A stretch of DNA of 11,007 nucleotides from Planctomycetales bacterium (GCA_025362255.1 JANYGY010000238.1:1-11007), one strand, 5' to 3'; shown: positions 1 through 7,679, counted from the stretch's first letter. Numbers and translations: made by a program. Notes: a model not told the origin generated them from the sequence alone.

Positions 1-351
1 GTTCCGGCCTACGGCGCCGGGCAACCGCTGGGTTGGGGGCTGCGCCCCGGCACCCGCGGATTGTCCCGGCGCCTTCGGCCTCACACCCCCCAAACCCCCC
101 GCTTCTCGCGCGGTAACCGCGCGCGAACCAGGGCGGCTCCGCCCCCTGGACCCTGGGCCAAAAGGGGCTTTGCCCCTCTCGGCCTCTCCCCTTGGAATTT
201 ACCGCGTCGCTGCGCTCGCTCATGGGACCTGGCGCGTCGCTGCGCTTGCTCATGGGGCTTTGCCCCTCTCGGCCTCTCCCCTTGGAATTTACCGCGTCGC
301 TGCGCTCGCTCATGGGGCTTGGCGCGTCGCTGCGCTCGCTCGTTTGACGAT
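1..351. repeat. GC-rich intergenic repeat mosaic with a 90-bp direct repeat
   Basis: This gene-free stretch follows the stop of the DUF1552 gene. Two copies of a 90-bp unit lie head to tail at about 164-253 and 254-343, with three differences over the first 87 bases. Each unit opens with the hairpin GGGGC-TTT-GCCCC (164-176 and 254-266) and holds two copies of GCGTCGCTGCGCTYGCTC. That gives four copies, at about 204, 234, 294 and 324, all on a 30-bp grid. Further self-complementary segments lie at 107-123 (CGCGCGGT-A-ACCGCGCG) and 128-149 (CCAGGG arms around a GGC/GCC stem). Open frames on the plus strand here only translate the repeats (Arg/Ala/Cys-rich) and are not credible genes. It could act in transcript ends or be a dispersed chromosomal repeat family; function is unknown. 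Confidence 0.75.
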
Positions 352-1689
352 TTAAGTGGGCAGGTTGAGCATTTTCACTGAGTCGCCGTGGCGGTCGGTG
401 GGGGCGCCGATTCTGGTGAGCATGGCGAGGAAGAGGTCGCACATGTTGCCGTTGGCGACGAGGGGGCGGCCGGGGCGGATGGTGCCGCCGGCGCGGCCGG
501 CGAGGAGGACGGGGAGGTCGTCGTGGTTGTGGCGGTCGCCGTCGCCGATTCCGCAGCCGTAGAAGACCATGCAGTTATCGAGGACGGTGGTGCCGTTGGG
601 CTCTTTGAGGGATTTCAATTTTTTGATGAAATAGCTGAACAGTTCGACGTGATAGACATCGATCTTGCGGATGTCTTCGATCTTGGCGGGGTCGCCGCCG
701 TGATGTGACAGGGTGTGGTGCGCGCCGGTGACGCCGAGGTTGCTGTAGACCCGGCCCGAGCCGCCGTTGCCGAGCATGAAGGTGGAAATGCGGGTGACGT
801 CGGCTTGCCAGGCGAGGGCGATCAGATCGAACATCAGTTTGGCGTGCTGGTCGATATCGGTCGGCCGGCCGTCGGGGATCTGGATGTCGGGGAGTTTGTT
901 TTTGCTCGCCTCTTCACCGCCACCGATGACGAATTTGTCGACTCGCTGTTCCAGGCTGCGCACGGCTTCGAGGTATTCGCCGAGCTTGTCGCGGTCGGGG
1001 GCGTCGAGTTCGGTCGATAGTCGCTTGGCGTCGCCCATCACCAGATCGAGCAGCGAGCGGCGGAGCATGACTTCGCTGCCGCCGAGCTGCGCGCCGGCGC
1101 CTTGGCGAACATCGACGAACAGGCGTTTGAAGACCGCTTTGGGATTGGTCTCCTTGAGCATCGGCGTGGTCGGTGTGCGCCACGAGATGTTCGAGGAATA
1201 CGCGCACGAATATCCCGAATCGCAATTGCCGGCCTGGGCCGAACCATCGAGACCGAGTTCGAGCGATGGCAATGCGGTCAGGTGGCCGATGCGCGCTGCC
1301 GCCACCTGATCGACTGAGATCCCGGCCTGGATGTCATTGCCCGAGGTCTTGCGCAATTGCACGCCCGTCAGCAGCGTGCCGGTTTCGCGCGCGTGATCGC
1401 CCGGGCCGTCGCCGTTGCCGTTGGCCTTGTCGTGGCGCAAGTTGCTGATGACCAGCAGATCGTCGAATACATCTTTCAGCGGCTTGAGCGTCGGGCTGAG
1501 GGTTTTGCCTCCGGGCGGCAGCGTCCAGTGCTTGGTACTGACGCCGTTGGGGGTCGAGACGAACGCCATGCGGATCGGCGGCCGGCCGGGCTTGGCTTTG
1601 CCGGGCTCGCCGGCCCAGATCCGCGCTGAGGGCAACAGCGGCAGGGCCACCGCAACGCCCAGGCCTTGGAGGAAATGACGACGATTCAT
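352..1689 (-). CDS. DUF1552 domain-containing protein, Tat-exported
   Basis: This 445-residue protein belongs to the DUF1552 family, related to DUF1501 and found beside DUF1592-type cytochromes in Verrucomicrobiota, Planctomycetota and Myxococcota. The N-terminus reads NRRHFLQGLG followed by a hydrophobic stretch ending near AWAG-like ARIWAG (residues 2-27), a twin-arginine signal. Family-like segments are DHARETGTLLTG (98-109), the His-rich HHTLSHH (324-330) and GIGDGDRHNHDDLPVLLAG (380-398), which could bind metal. The family is often described as alkaline-phosphatase/sulfatase-like, but its substrate is not known. The start ATG overlaps the upstream stop as ATGA, so translation is probably coupled to the DUF1592 gene. 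Length and motifs look intact. Family assignment is firm; biochemical role is not. Confidence 0.93.
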   Translation of the reverse strand: MNRRHFLQGLGVAVALPLLPSARIWAGEPGKAKPGRPPIRMAFVSTPNGVSTKHWTLPPGGKTLSPTLKPLKDVFDDLLVISNLRHDKANGNGDGPGDHARETGTLLTGVQLRKTSGNDIQAGISVDQVAAARIGHLTALPSLELGLDGSAQAGNCDSGYSCAYSSNISWRTPTTPMLKETNPKAVFKRLFVDVRQGAGAQLGGSEVMLRRSLLDLVMGDAKRLSTELDAPDRDKLGEYLEAVRSLEQRVDKFVIGGGEEASKNKLPDIQIPDGRPTDIDQHAKLMFDLIALAWQADVTRISTFMLGNGGSGRVYSNLGVTGAHHTLSHHGGDPAKIEDIRKIDVYHVELFSYFIKKLKSLKEPNGTTVLDNCMVFYGCGIGDGDRHNHDDLPVLLAGRAGGTIRPGRPLVANGNMCDLFLAMLTRIGAPTDRHGDSVKMLNLPT

Positions 1690-3983
1690 GGAGTGCCCGC
1701 CGGACGTCGATTGAGGAACGGATAACTTTCGACCACGCCGAGGATGAGCGCGCCAAAACGATGATCGGCGGCGGTGAGCTGGTCGACCAGGGTGTCGATC
1801 GCCGGCTCGTCAAACGACTGCATCCCGCGCCCGATCGCATAGGTCAGCATCTTGCCTGCCAGACAACGGAGAAATTCCGTGCGTTTGCCCTGATTTTCGA
1901 CCAGCAGCCGTTTGAGATCGGCGATGCCGACCAGATGGGTGCCATCAGGCATCACGCCCGAGGTGTCGATGACCGCGCTGCCTTCACGCAGGCGCACGCG
2001 CCCGAGGACATCGAAATTCTCGAACGCGAAACCGATCGGATCGATCCGCCGATGACACGAGGCGCACGCGACATCGGCACGGTGGCGCTCGAAGAGTTGA
2101 CGCGTCGATAGACCCGCGAGGTCGCCGGCGGCTTTGGCGAGGGCCGCCACCGCGGGTGGCGGCGGCGGCGGCGGATCATCGAGCAATTGCTCCAACACGA
2201 ATTTGCCGCGCTTAGGCGGATTGGTGCGATCGGGATTCGACGTCACCGCGAGGACCCCAGCCATGGTCATGACGCCCCCACGCACCGGATCGCTGAGCGT
2301 GACTTTACGGAATTGCGCGCCGTCGACGCCGGTCATGCCGTAGTGCTTGGCGAGCACCCCGTTGGCCATCGTCCAGTCGGCGCGCAGGAATTCGAGGACA
2401 CTGCGGTCTTCACGCAGCACCACGTTCATGAATTCCAACGGCTCGGCGGCCATCGCCACGCGCAGCGCGGGCGTGAATTGCGGAAACTGTTTCGGATCCG
2501 GTTTGAAATTTTCGAGATTGCGCACCAGCAGCCACTGCTCGGCGAAGTTGTCGACCAGATTGCGCGACCTCGGGTCCATCAGCATCCGCGTCACCTGGGC
2601 TTTGCGTCCGGCAGGGGTCGCCAGCTCGCCCTTGGCGGCAGCGGCAGTCAGGGCCGCGTCGGGCATCGTCGACCACAGGAAATACGACAGGCGGCTGGCG
2701 ATCTCGGGGTCGGTCAACCGCGCCACGCCCGCAGTGGGTGGACCACCGTGTTCGATGCGATACAGGAAGTGCGGTGACAGCAACGCCGCCTGCAATGGCT
2801 GCTTCAGCGCGACGTCGTAAGGATCGCCGCATTTCAGCGCCTGATCGAACAGCGGCAGCAGACGCTCGACCTCTTCGGCCGTCACCACTCGCCGCCACGC
2901 ACGCGGCAGAAATGCCGTGAGGACGGCCTGCGCTGCCGCACGCGGTTCGACGCCCGGCCCTGGCTCGGCGCACAGCAGCTGCTTTTGCGCCGGCGTCGGC
3001 GCTGGCGGCGGAGGCCCCTGCCATGCCGCGCTGCTGAGGATCAGCGCGCGATCGAAGGTTTTCGGGGCCTTCTCTTTTCCGCCTTTTTCAAAGTGCTGAG
3101 GATTGAGGAAGATCACGCCCAGCTGGTGTTCACCGCGATCCAGCGGGATGACCCCGATGAGTTGGTACGCCGGTGATCGGCGCTCGGCTGCGACTTTGAT
3201 CTCCTTCACCGTCTGACCGTCGATGCGCACCGCCGCCCGCACCGGCTCGGTGCCGATGTTGTCGGCCGCCAGGCGCAGGCGCAGCGAGTACTTGCCCGAC
3301 ACGGGAATGTAGAGCGGTGCGCGAAATTCACCGCTTTCGCTCAAGGTCACCACGCCGTCGGTGACGGTCAGCGGCAACGGCTTGTCAGCGGCCATGGCGC
3401 TGAATCCCGCCGCCAGCATCTCGCCCCTTACCGCTTTGACCGGGACCGCCTTGTCGATCAGGCGATAGGCGGCGGCGACATATTTTTCAAACAGCAGCGG
3501 CGGCAGGGCAAGCACATCGGCTTGGTTGTCAAATCCGTTGCCGACCTCATCGGTCGGGAAATCCTCGGTCGGATCAAAGGTCACCGCCAACAAATCGCGC
3601 ACCGTATTGGCGTATTCAGTGCGATTGAGCCGGCGCAATGAGACGCGTCCCGGATCCGCCGGCCCGTGATAGCGAAGCCCGCTGATCCAGGTGATGAGGC
3701 GCTCGCGCTCGGCCTCGGTCAACGCCACCGGCGCATCGCTCGGCGGCATGTCGCCGTTGATCAGCACCGCGTTGAGGTGCCGCCATTCTTTTAGACCGTT
3801 GCCCTGATTATCCGGGGGGGCCAACTGCTGGAGATTCAATCCGCTTTTCTGCTTGGTGTCCCCGTGGCAGGAAAAGCAGGCTTTTTCGAGGATCGGACGG
3901 ATCTCGCTGAGGGGCGCGTCGGCCCCATCCACGGCCGACGTCAGGCCCAGGATCGCAAAGAAAAAGGGCAGCGTCCGTTTCAT
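1686..3983 (-). CDS. DUF1592/PSCyt1 multidomain secreted cytochrome-like protein
   Basis: This 765-residue protein has a Sec-type signal peptide (hydrophobic residues about 5-20, ending near DGADA). Domains in order: a PSCyt1 cytochrome-like region with haem motif CFSCH (36-40) and a possible Met ligand in GDMPP (78-82); DUF1587 (RRLNRTEYANTVRDLL, about 117-132); a beta-rich segment at about 205-320 that may be a carbohydrate-binding module; DUF1595 (about 345-410); DUF1592 (about 420-550); DUF1588 (about 565-665) with a second haem motif CASCH (640-644); and DUF1585 (about 690-762). A seven-proline run (604-610) before DUF1588 is usual for the family. Its likely site is the periplasm, perhaps in electron transfer linked to polymer breakdown, which is inference. 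A GGAG ribosome site lies 11 bases before the ATG. It is first in a two-gene operon with the DUF1552 gene. Confidence 0.93.
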   Translation of the reverse strand: MKRTLPFFFAILGLTSAVDGADAPLSEIRPILEKACFSCHGDTKQKSGLNLQQLAPPDNQGNGLKEWRHLNAVLINGDMPPSDAPVALTEAERERLITWISGLRYHGPADPGRVSLRRLNRTEYANTVRDLLAVTFDPTEDFPTDEVGNGFDNQADVLALPPLLFEKYVAAAYRLIDKAVPVKAVRGEMLAAGFSAMAADKPLPLTVTDGVVTLSESGEFRAPLYIPVSGKYSLRLRLAADNIGTEPVRAAVRIDGQTVKEIKVAAERRSPAYQLIGVIPLDRGEHQLGVIFLNPQHFEKGGKEKAPKTFDRALILSSAAWQGPPPPAPTPAQKQLLCAEPGPGVEPRAAAQAVLTAFLPRAWRRVVTAEEVERLLPLFDQALKCGDPYDVALKQPLQAALLSPHFLYRIEHGGPPTAGVARLTDPEIASRLSYFLWSTMPDAALTAAAAKGELATPAGRKAQVTRMLMDPRSRNLVDNFAEQWLLVRNLENFKPDPKQFPQFTPALRVAMAAEPLEFMNVVLREDRSVLEFLRADWTMANGVLAKHYGMTGVDGAQFRKVTLSDPVRGGVMTMAGVLAVTSNPDRTNPPKRGKFVLEQLLDDPPPPPPPAVAALAKAAGDLAGLSTRQLFERHRADVACASCHRRIDPIGFAFENFDVLGRVRLREGSAVIDTSGVMPDGTHLVGIADLKRLLVENQGKRTEFLRCLAGKMLTYAIGRGMQSFDEPAIDTLVDQLTAADHRFGALILGVVESYPFLNRRPAGTP

Positions 3984-4012
3984 CGCGCAGGTCGCTCCGG
4001 GACAAGGGGAAG

Positions 4013-4055
4013 CCAGGTAGTCGTCTACCTGGTTGTCCTACCTTCCCGTTCTACC
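4013..4055. promoter_or_regulatory. Palindrome plus 13-bp-spaced CTACC motifs upstream of the DUF1592 gene
   Basis: The arms CCAGGTAG (4013-4020) and CTACCTGG (4025-4032) form a perfect inverted repeat around TCGT, 30 bases upstream of the DUF1592 start. The pentamer CTACC recurs at 4025, 4038 and 4051, exactly 13 bases apart, and a near copy TTACCTGG stands at 4081-4088. The arrangement suggests an operator for a dimeric regulator, or a 5' leader hairpin, controlling the DUF1592/DUF1552 operon. No poly-T tract follows it, so it is less likely to be a terminator. I cannot name a regulator. Confidence 0.5.
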
Positions 4056-4123
4056 CGAGACCGACGTCGATGTTGAGCTGTTACCTGGCTTATGCCCAGC
4101 AAGCGGATGACCCGGCTGTTAGA

Positions 4124-4166
4124 GACCGTCTAGCTATTCCCGACCGAGCGGAATTGCTAGACGGTC
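4124..4166 (-). terminator. Hairpin directly after fabV, probable terminator
   Basis: The arms GACCGTCTAGC (4124-4134) and GCTAGACGGTC (4156-4166) are perfectly complementary over 11 bp. After one T-T mismatch the pairing continues with ATTCC/GGAAT, leaving a loop of about nine bases. The hairpin begins two bases beyond the fabV stop codon (4169-4171), as expected for a transcript end or a 3' stabilising structure. On the minus strand only TCT follows rather than a T-run, so factor-independent termination may be weak. Confidence 0.55.
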
Positions 4167-4168
4167 AC

Positions 4169-5374
4169 TTACACCAGCGGAACTTCGACTTCGGTCGGCA
4201 CCGTGTAATCGATGCCAGCGACTTCAAAGCCGAACAGGGTGCGGAATTCCTGTTTGAAGGATTTGTAATCGCTGACGTCGAGCAGGTTTTCGCTGGTGAT
4301 GGTCTGCCAGATCTGGTCGACCGCCGCCTGCACCGGAGCGCGCATTTCGCGATCGTCGATGCGGATGCGCCCGGCCTCGTCGACCTGCGGCGTTTTGCCG
4401 GGGCCGATCTGCTCGGCGAACAGGCGCACGATCTGCTCAATAGTGCCTTCGTGGGTGCCGTTCTCCTTCATCACCTTGTAGAGGATCGAGGTGTACAGCG
4501 GCACCACCGGAATCGCGCTCGAGGCCTGGGTCACCAGGGCCTTGTTGACGCTGACCCACGCCCCGCCACCAAAAGCTGCTTTCAGATCGCGGCTGAGGCG
4601 CAGCGCGGTGGCTTCGAGGTGATCCTTGGCTGCGCCGATGGTGCCCTTGCGGTAGACGGCGTAGGTGATTTGCGGCCCGATGTAGCTGTAGGCCACCGTG
4701 CGGAAACCAGGGGCGAGGAGTTCGGCCTCGGCCAGGGCCTTGATCCAGCGTTCCCAATCTTCGCCGCCCATGACTTTCACGGTGTTGGCGATCTCATCCT
4801 CATTCGCTGGGGCGATGGTGATCGGTTTGATCTGATCGGTGTCGAGGTCGATGGTCTGCGAGGTGTAGGTCGGGCCGATCGGTTTGAGCACGCTGCTGTG
4901 GGTGATGCCGGTGACCGGATCGGTGCGCTTGGGCGAGGCCAGCGAGTAGATGAAGGTGTCGATCTTGCCGAAGCGCGCCTGCAAGGCGGCGATCGCCTGG
5001 GCGGTGATCGGAGCCGAGAACGCGTCGCCGATGATCGTCTCGATGGTCTTGCCCTGAGCCTTGGCCGCGCGGTGGACTTCAGCGAGATTGTACCAGCCGC
5101 CCGAGCCGGCTTTCTCGCCGGTGCCGGGACGCTCGAAAGCGACTGACAGCACCTTGGCGCCGTAACCGAACAGGGCGGTGATCGTCGACGCCAAGCCGTA
5201 GCCCGCACTCGAACCGACGACCAGGACGTTGCCCAGGCCCTTGCCTTGTTCATTGCGAGAGCCCCCCGCAGTCGCGACCGCGATCTGCTTTTGGACATTC
5301 GCCGCGCAACCGCCGGGATGGGCGGTGGTGCAGATGAATCCGCGGATGCGAGGATTGATGACGACCTTGGCCAT
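4169..5374 (-). CDS. fabV: FabV-type enoyl-ACP / trans-2-enoyl-CoA reductase
   Basis: This 401-residue protein matches the FabV/Ter family, which reduces the enoyl double bond with NADH in the last step of fatty acid elongation (ACP substrate) or in crotonyl-CoA reduction (Ter). It is cytosolic. The start MAKVVINPRIRGFICTTAHP is characteristic. The nucleotide-binding loop is GSSAGYG (54-60). The family active-site signature Y-x8-K is present as Tyr241 and Lys250 in YRKGTIGAAK. Length is normal for FabV. FabV is a known alternative to FabI and tolerates triclosan in several bacteria, so resistance is possible but not shown here. GGAG lies six bases before the ATG, so the start is well supported. 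The gene follows the cytidylate kinase gene by 76 bp on the same strand and ends in a hairpin. Confidence 0.95.
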   Translation of the reverse strand: MAKVVINPRIRGFICTTAHPGGCAANVQKQIAVATAGGSRNEQGKGLGNVLVVGSSAGYGLASTITALFGYGAKVLSVAFERPGTGEKAGSGGWYNLAEVHRAAKAQGKTIETIIGDAFSAPITAQAIAALQARFGKIDTFIYSLASPKRTDPVTGITHSSVLKPIGPTYTSQTIDLDTDQIKPITIAPANEDEIANTVKVMGGEDWERWIKALAEAELLAPGFRTVAYSYIGPQITYAVYRKGTIGAAKDHLEATALRLSRDLKAAFGGGAWVSVNKALVTQASSAIPVVPLYTSILYKVMKENGTHEGTIEQIVRLFAEQIGPGKTPQVDEAGRIRIDDREMRAPVQAAVDQIWQTITSENLLDVSDYKSFKQEFRTLFGFEVAGIDYTVPTEVEVPLV

Positions 5375-5450
5375 GAGCTTCTCCGTTGAGCGGGCGGCAG
5401 CCTACGACGAGCCGTGAGCTCGGCCACCGGTGAGCGGTCGACCCACCCGC

Positions 5451-6605
5451 TTATTTGGGCAGGTAGACGTCGACATAGGCATCGAGCTCGGCGCGATGAT
5501 CCGCGGTCAGCTCCATGCGCTCTTCGTGGATGCCGCGCGATTCGGCCCAGGCGCAGATCGTTCCCGGTTGCTGAACCACCGCGTGCCAGCAACCGGGCTC
5601 GATGACGTACCAGGTTTGCGGCAGCATCGGCAACGCCACCACATGCCCGGGGTGCTCGCCTCGGCCTGCGAACACGAGCACCGCATAGCCCTGGGCCAAC
5701 GTGCCCGCCTGGCGGCCGCCGTGGTTGCGCGACAATGCGGTGGTCGTCCCGGGCTGCCGATCGAGCGTCGGATTGGTCAGGCCGAGCTGCCATCCCTCGC
5801 CGGGATCGCCGTGCGCGACGCTGACGTAACCGGGTTGCCGGCTGCGTCCGACCGTCAACTGGTCAGCGAGCAATTTTTCGAGAAGGAACGGCTGACGTTG
5901 CACCGCGTAGGCGATGATCCGCGCAACCACTTCGTCGATCCGCAGACCATCGGTGACCAGGTGCACGGCTTCATCGCTGAGGGTCAACGCCCCGACTTCA
6001 CGATTGCGATCGCGGTCATCGCGCTCGCGGATCTGGCGCGCGACCTCGGTCAGCTCAGGGCGGGGTTCATTGGCCGGCCACTCCGCCAACCGCCGGCGGG
6101 CGCGCTCTTCGGGACTGGCATCCAGATACAATTTGAGCTGCGCGTCAGGGCAGATCACGGTCGTCGCGTCGCGGCCTTCGACGACCGCATCACGCCCGGC
6201 CAGCAGCTCTTGCTGTAGACGCACCAGGTGGTGCCGGCAGCCGCCATTGTTCGCCACGCGCCAGATCTGGGCGGTGGTCGACGGCGAGCGGATGTCCTCT
6301 CGCGCCATCACCGTGCGATCGAGGCGCACCTGGCCATGGTCGTCGAAATCGATGTGCCGCTGATTGACCCAGGTCGCCACCGCATCGGCATCATCCAGCG
6401 CCACGCCAGCCTCGATCAGACCGACGGTGGCCGCACGATACATCGCTCCGGTGTCGAGATACAAGATCCCGAGCCGGTGCGCGACCATCCGCGTCACCGT
6501 GCTTTTACCGGCCCCGGCCGGCCCATCGATCGCAATCACCATCGGCTTCGACAGCGCCGGACCACCCGGACGAGCATGCTGGATAGGCGCGTGAGGATGC
6601 AGCAT
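5451..6605 (-). CDS. cmk: Cytidylate kinase fused to a C-terminal cupin-like domain
   Basis: The 384-residue product begins with a cytidylate kinase domain (about 22-235), which phosphorylates CMP and dCMP in pyrimidine nucleotide supply in the cytosol. Seen are the P-loop GPAGAGKST (28-36), YLDTGAMYRA (49-58), EGRDATTVICPDA (143-155), LYLDASPEERARRR (159-172) and the lid segment RERDDRDRNR (193-202). Stand-alone Cmk usually ends near residue 230. Here the same frame continues for about 150 residues with a segment at 300-384 that resembles a cupin of the ureidoglycolate-lyase kind, including YVIEPGCWHAV (333-343). No stop or frameshift separates them. The start is uncertain: Met22 (ATG at 6540-6542) gives the usual Cmk N-terminus, and neither start has a strong ribosome site. 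The Cmk call is firm; the function of the fused domain is unknown. Confidence 0.92.
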   Translation of the reverse strand: MLHPHAPIQHARPGGPALSKPMVIAIDGPAGAGKSTVTRMVAHRLGILYLDTGAMYRAATVGLIEAGVALDDADAVATWVNQRHIDFDDHGQVRLDRTVMAREDIRSPSTTAQIWRVANNGGCRHHLVRLQQELLAGRDAVVEGRDATTVICPDAQLKLYLDASPEERARRRLAEWPANEPRPELTEVARQIRERDDRDRNREVGALTLSDEAVHLVTDGLRIDEVVARIIAYAVQRQPFLLEKLLADQLTVGRSRQPGYVSVAHGDPGEGWQLGLTNPTLDRQPGTTTALSRNHGGRQAGTLAQGYAVLVFAGRGEHPGHVVALPMLPQTWYVIEPGCWHAVVQQPGTICAWAESRGIHEERMELTADHRAELDAYVDVYLPK

Positions 6606-6673
6606 GGCTCAGAATCGTCCGCCGACGGCCCGGCAATCAATCGCCATGAAAACTTTCTGACTCAGCGAACTAC

Positions 6674-6715
6674 AACAGCGAGAACAGCGAGAACAGCGAG
6701 AACAGCGAGAACAGG
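6674..6715. repeat. 9-bp tandem repeat (AACAGCGAG, about 4.5 copies)
   Basis: The unit AACAGCGAG repeats exactly at 6674, 6683, 6692 and 6701, with a partial copy from 6710. It lies in the gene-free interval upstream of cmk and runs into the left arm of a long inverted repeat. The plus-strand frame through it encodes only Thr-Ala-Arg repeats and is not credible as a gene. Confidence 0.85.
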
Positions 6716-6875
6716 AGGGCGCAGAGGAAAGGAGGGCGCAGAGAAGGCAGTGAGGGTGTAGCGGTGGGAATGGAACTCTCTCCTCTCCCCGCTTTCCTCC
6801 TCTGCCTCCTCTGCGCCCTCTGCGTCCTCTGCGCCCTCCTGTTCTCGAACGTGCGCCCTCCTGTTCTCGAACGTG
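6706..6875. repeat. Composite element: 23-bp inverted repeat with a 22-bp tandem repeat
   Basis: A perfect 23-bp inverted repeat joins 6706-6728 (starts CGAGAACAGGAGGGCGCAG) with 6825-6847 (ends CTGCGCCCTCCTGTTCTCG). The 96 bases between are purine-rich on the left and pyrimidine-rich on the right, built from variants of CTCTGCGCC and CCTCTGCG. The right arm lies in a 22-bp tandem duplication (6831-6852 and 6853-6874, unit ending TTCTCGAACGT). The element fills the space between the end of the uracil-DNA glycosylase gene and the start of cmk, so a transcript crossing it could fold into a long stem. This looks like a non-coding mosaic repeat. No transposase is present. Confidence 0.8.
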
Positions 6876-6885
6876 TGTCTGACCG

Positions 6886-7620
6886 TTATCGGCTCGGCGG
6901 GACGCGGCCGAGCACTGCGAGGACGCTTTTGAGATCTTCCCAGCAGGGTTTTTTGGCGCTGTCGTTGCGCAGCAGGAAACCCGGGTGGAACGTCGGGATC
7001 AGCGGCGTGCCACGGTAATCAAAACGGGTTCCCCGCGCCCCCGTTACGCCCAGGCGGTCGTCGCCCATGAGCGCGCGCAGCGGGACATTGCCGAGGGTGC
7101 AGATCACTTTGGGGCGGATCAGCGCGAGTTGCCGATGGAGATAGCCGACACAGGCGGTGACCTCGTCGGCGGCCGGCAGGCGATTGGCGGGCGGGCGGCA
7201 TTTCAGGACATTGGTGATGAACACCTGATCGCGACGCAGACCCATCGCGGCGATCATCTTGTTCAGCAAGTCGCCTTCCTTTCCGGCAAATGGTACGCCG
7301 CTGGCATCCTCGTCGGCGCCCGGGGCTTCGCCGACGAAGACTATGTCGGCCTGATGATCACCGTCTCCCGGAACCGTGGTGATGCGGCTCGCGCCTAGCC
7401 CGCAGGCGCGGCAATTCGCGATGTCGGCAGCGCAGGCGCGGAGGGTATCGGTTGGCGGGATGACTGGGGCTGTTGGCGCGGTGATCACCGGCGCCGAGAC
7501 CGGGGGCGCCAACAAGGCAAGATCGCTGGTCGTCAGTCCGCCACGGCCAATCCAATCCAGACCCAAGCCGCGATCGAGTTCGAGCAGTTGCCTCAAATTG
7601 CCGAGCAGGTCGTCGCGCAT
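6886..7620 (-). CDS. Type 4/5 uracil-DNA glycosylase with [4Fe-4S] cluster
   Basis: This protein removes uracil from DNA at the first step of base-excision repair. In the frame numbered from an upstream TTG at 7722, the four cluster cysteines are Cys104 and Cys107 (CRAC), Cys175 (NVLKCRPP) and Cys191. The catalytic-pocket motifs are GEAPGADED (131-139) and HPGFLLR (246-252). I place the start at the ATG at 7618-7620 (residue 35 of that frame), which begins MRDDLLGNLRQLLELDRGLG as family members do and gives 244 residues without overlap into the permease gene. There is no strong ribosome site at either start. A proline-rich linker precedes the catalytic domain. The motifs fit family 4 (TIGR00758-like) better than family 5. 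It lies 59 bp after the permease gene, possibly in one transcript. Confidence 0.92.
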   Translation of the reverse strand: MRDDLLGNLRQLLELDRGLGLDWIGRGGLTTSDLALLAPPVSAPVITAPTAPVIPPTDTLRACAADIANCRACGLGASRITTVPGDGDHQADIVFVGEAPGADEDASGVPFAGKEGDLLNKMIAAMGLRRDQVFITNVLKCRPPANRLPAADEVTACVGYLHRQLALIRPKVICTLGNVPLRALMGDDRLGVTGARGTRFDYRGTPLIPTFHPGFLLRNDSAKKPCWEDLKSVLAVLGRVPPSR

Positions 7621-7679
7621 AGCGGTATCGTCAACACCGCTCGCCAGCGCCAAGCGCCACCCCGCCCCGGTAACCAGAC

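Noticed and set aside
164..343. Possible CRISPR array from regularly spaced repeats
   Set aside because: The 30-bp grid holds near-identical sequence throughout with no unique spacers, and no cas gene is present.
61..381. Plus-strand frame of 106 residues with Arg/Ala/Cys-rich repeats (and a second frame at 170-355)
   Set aside because: It only translates the 90-bp repeat, has no ribosome site, runs into the DUF1552 gene on the opposite strand, and matches no protein type I know.
2150..2177. GGC trinucleotide run in the DUF1592 gene as a possible unstable repeat
   Set aside because: It encodes the proline run that precedes DUF1588 in many family members, so it is explained by the protein.
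4070..5146. Long plus-strand frame of 358 residues
   Set aside because: It is antisense to fabV, whose motifs and ribosome site are clear. Long antisense frames are expected in GC-rich genes.
4777..5793. Minus-strand frame of 338 residues spanning parts of fabV and cmk
   Set aside because: It is out of frame with both real genes and is low-complexity Arg/Ser/Pro-rich, typical of GC-rich shadow frames.
5430..6218. Plus-strand frame of 262 residues
   Set aside because: Antisense shadow of the cytidylate kinase gene, with no recognisable motif.
6228..6761. Plus-strand frame with Thr-Ala-Arg repeats
   Set aside because: It translates the 9-bp tandem repeat and the antisense of cmk; no coding evidence.
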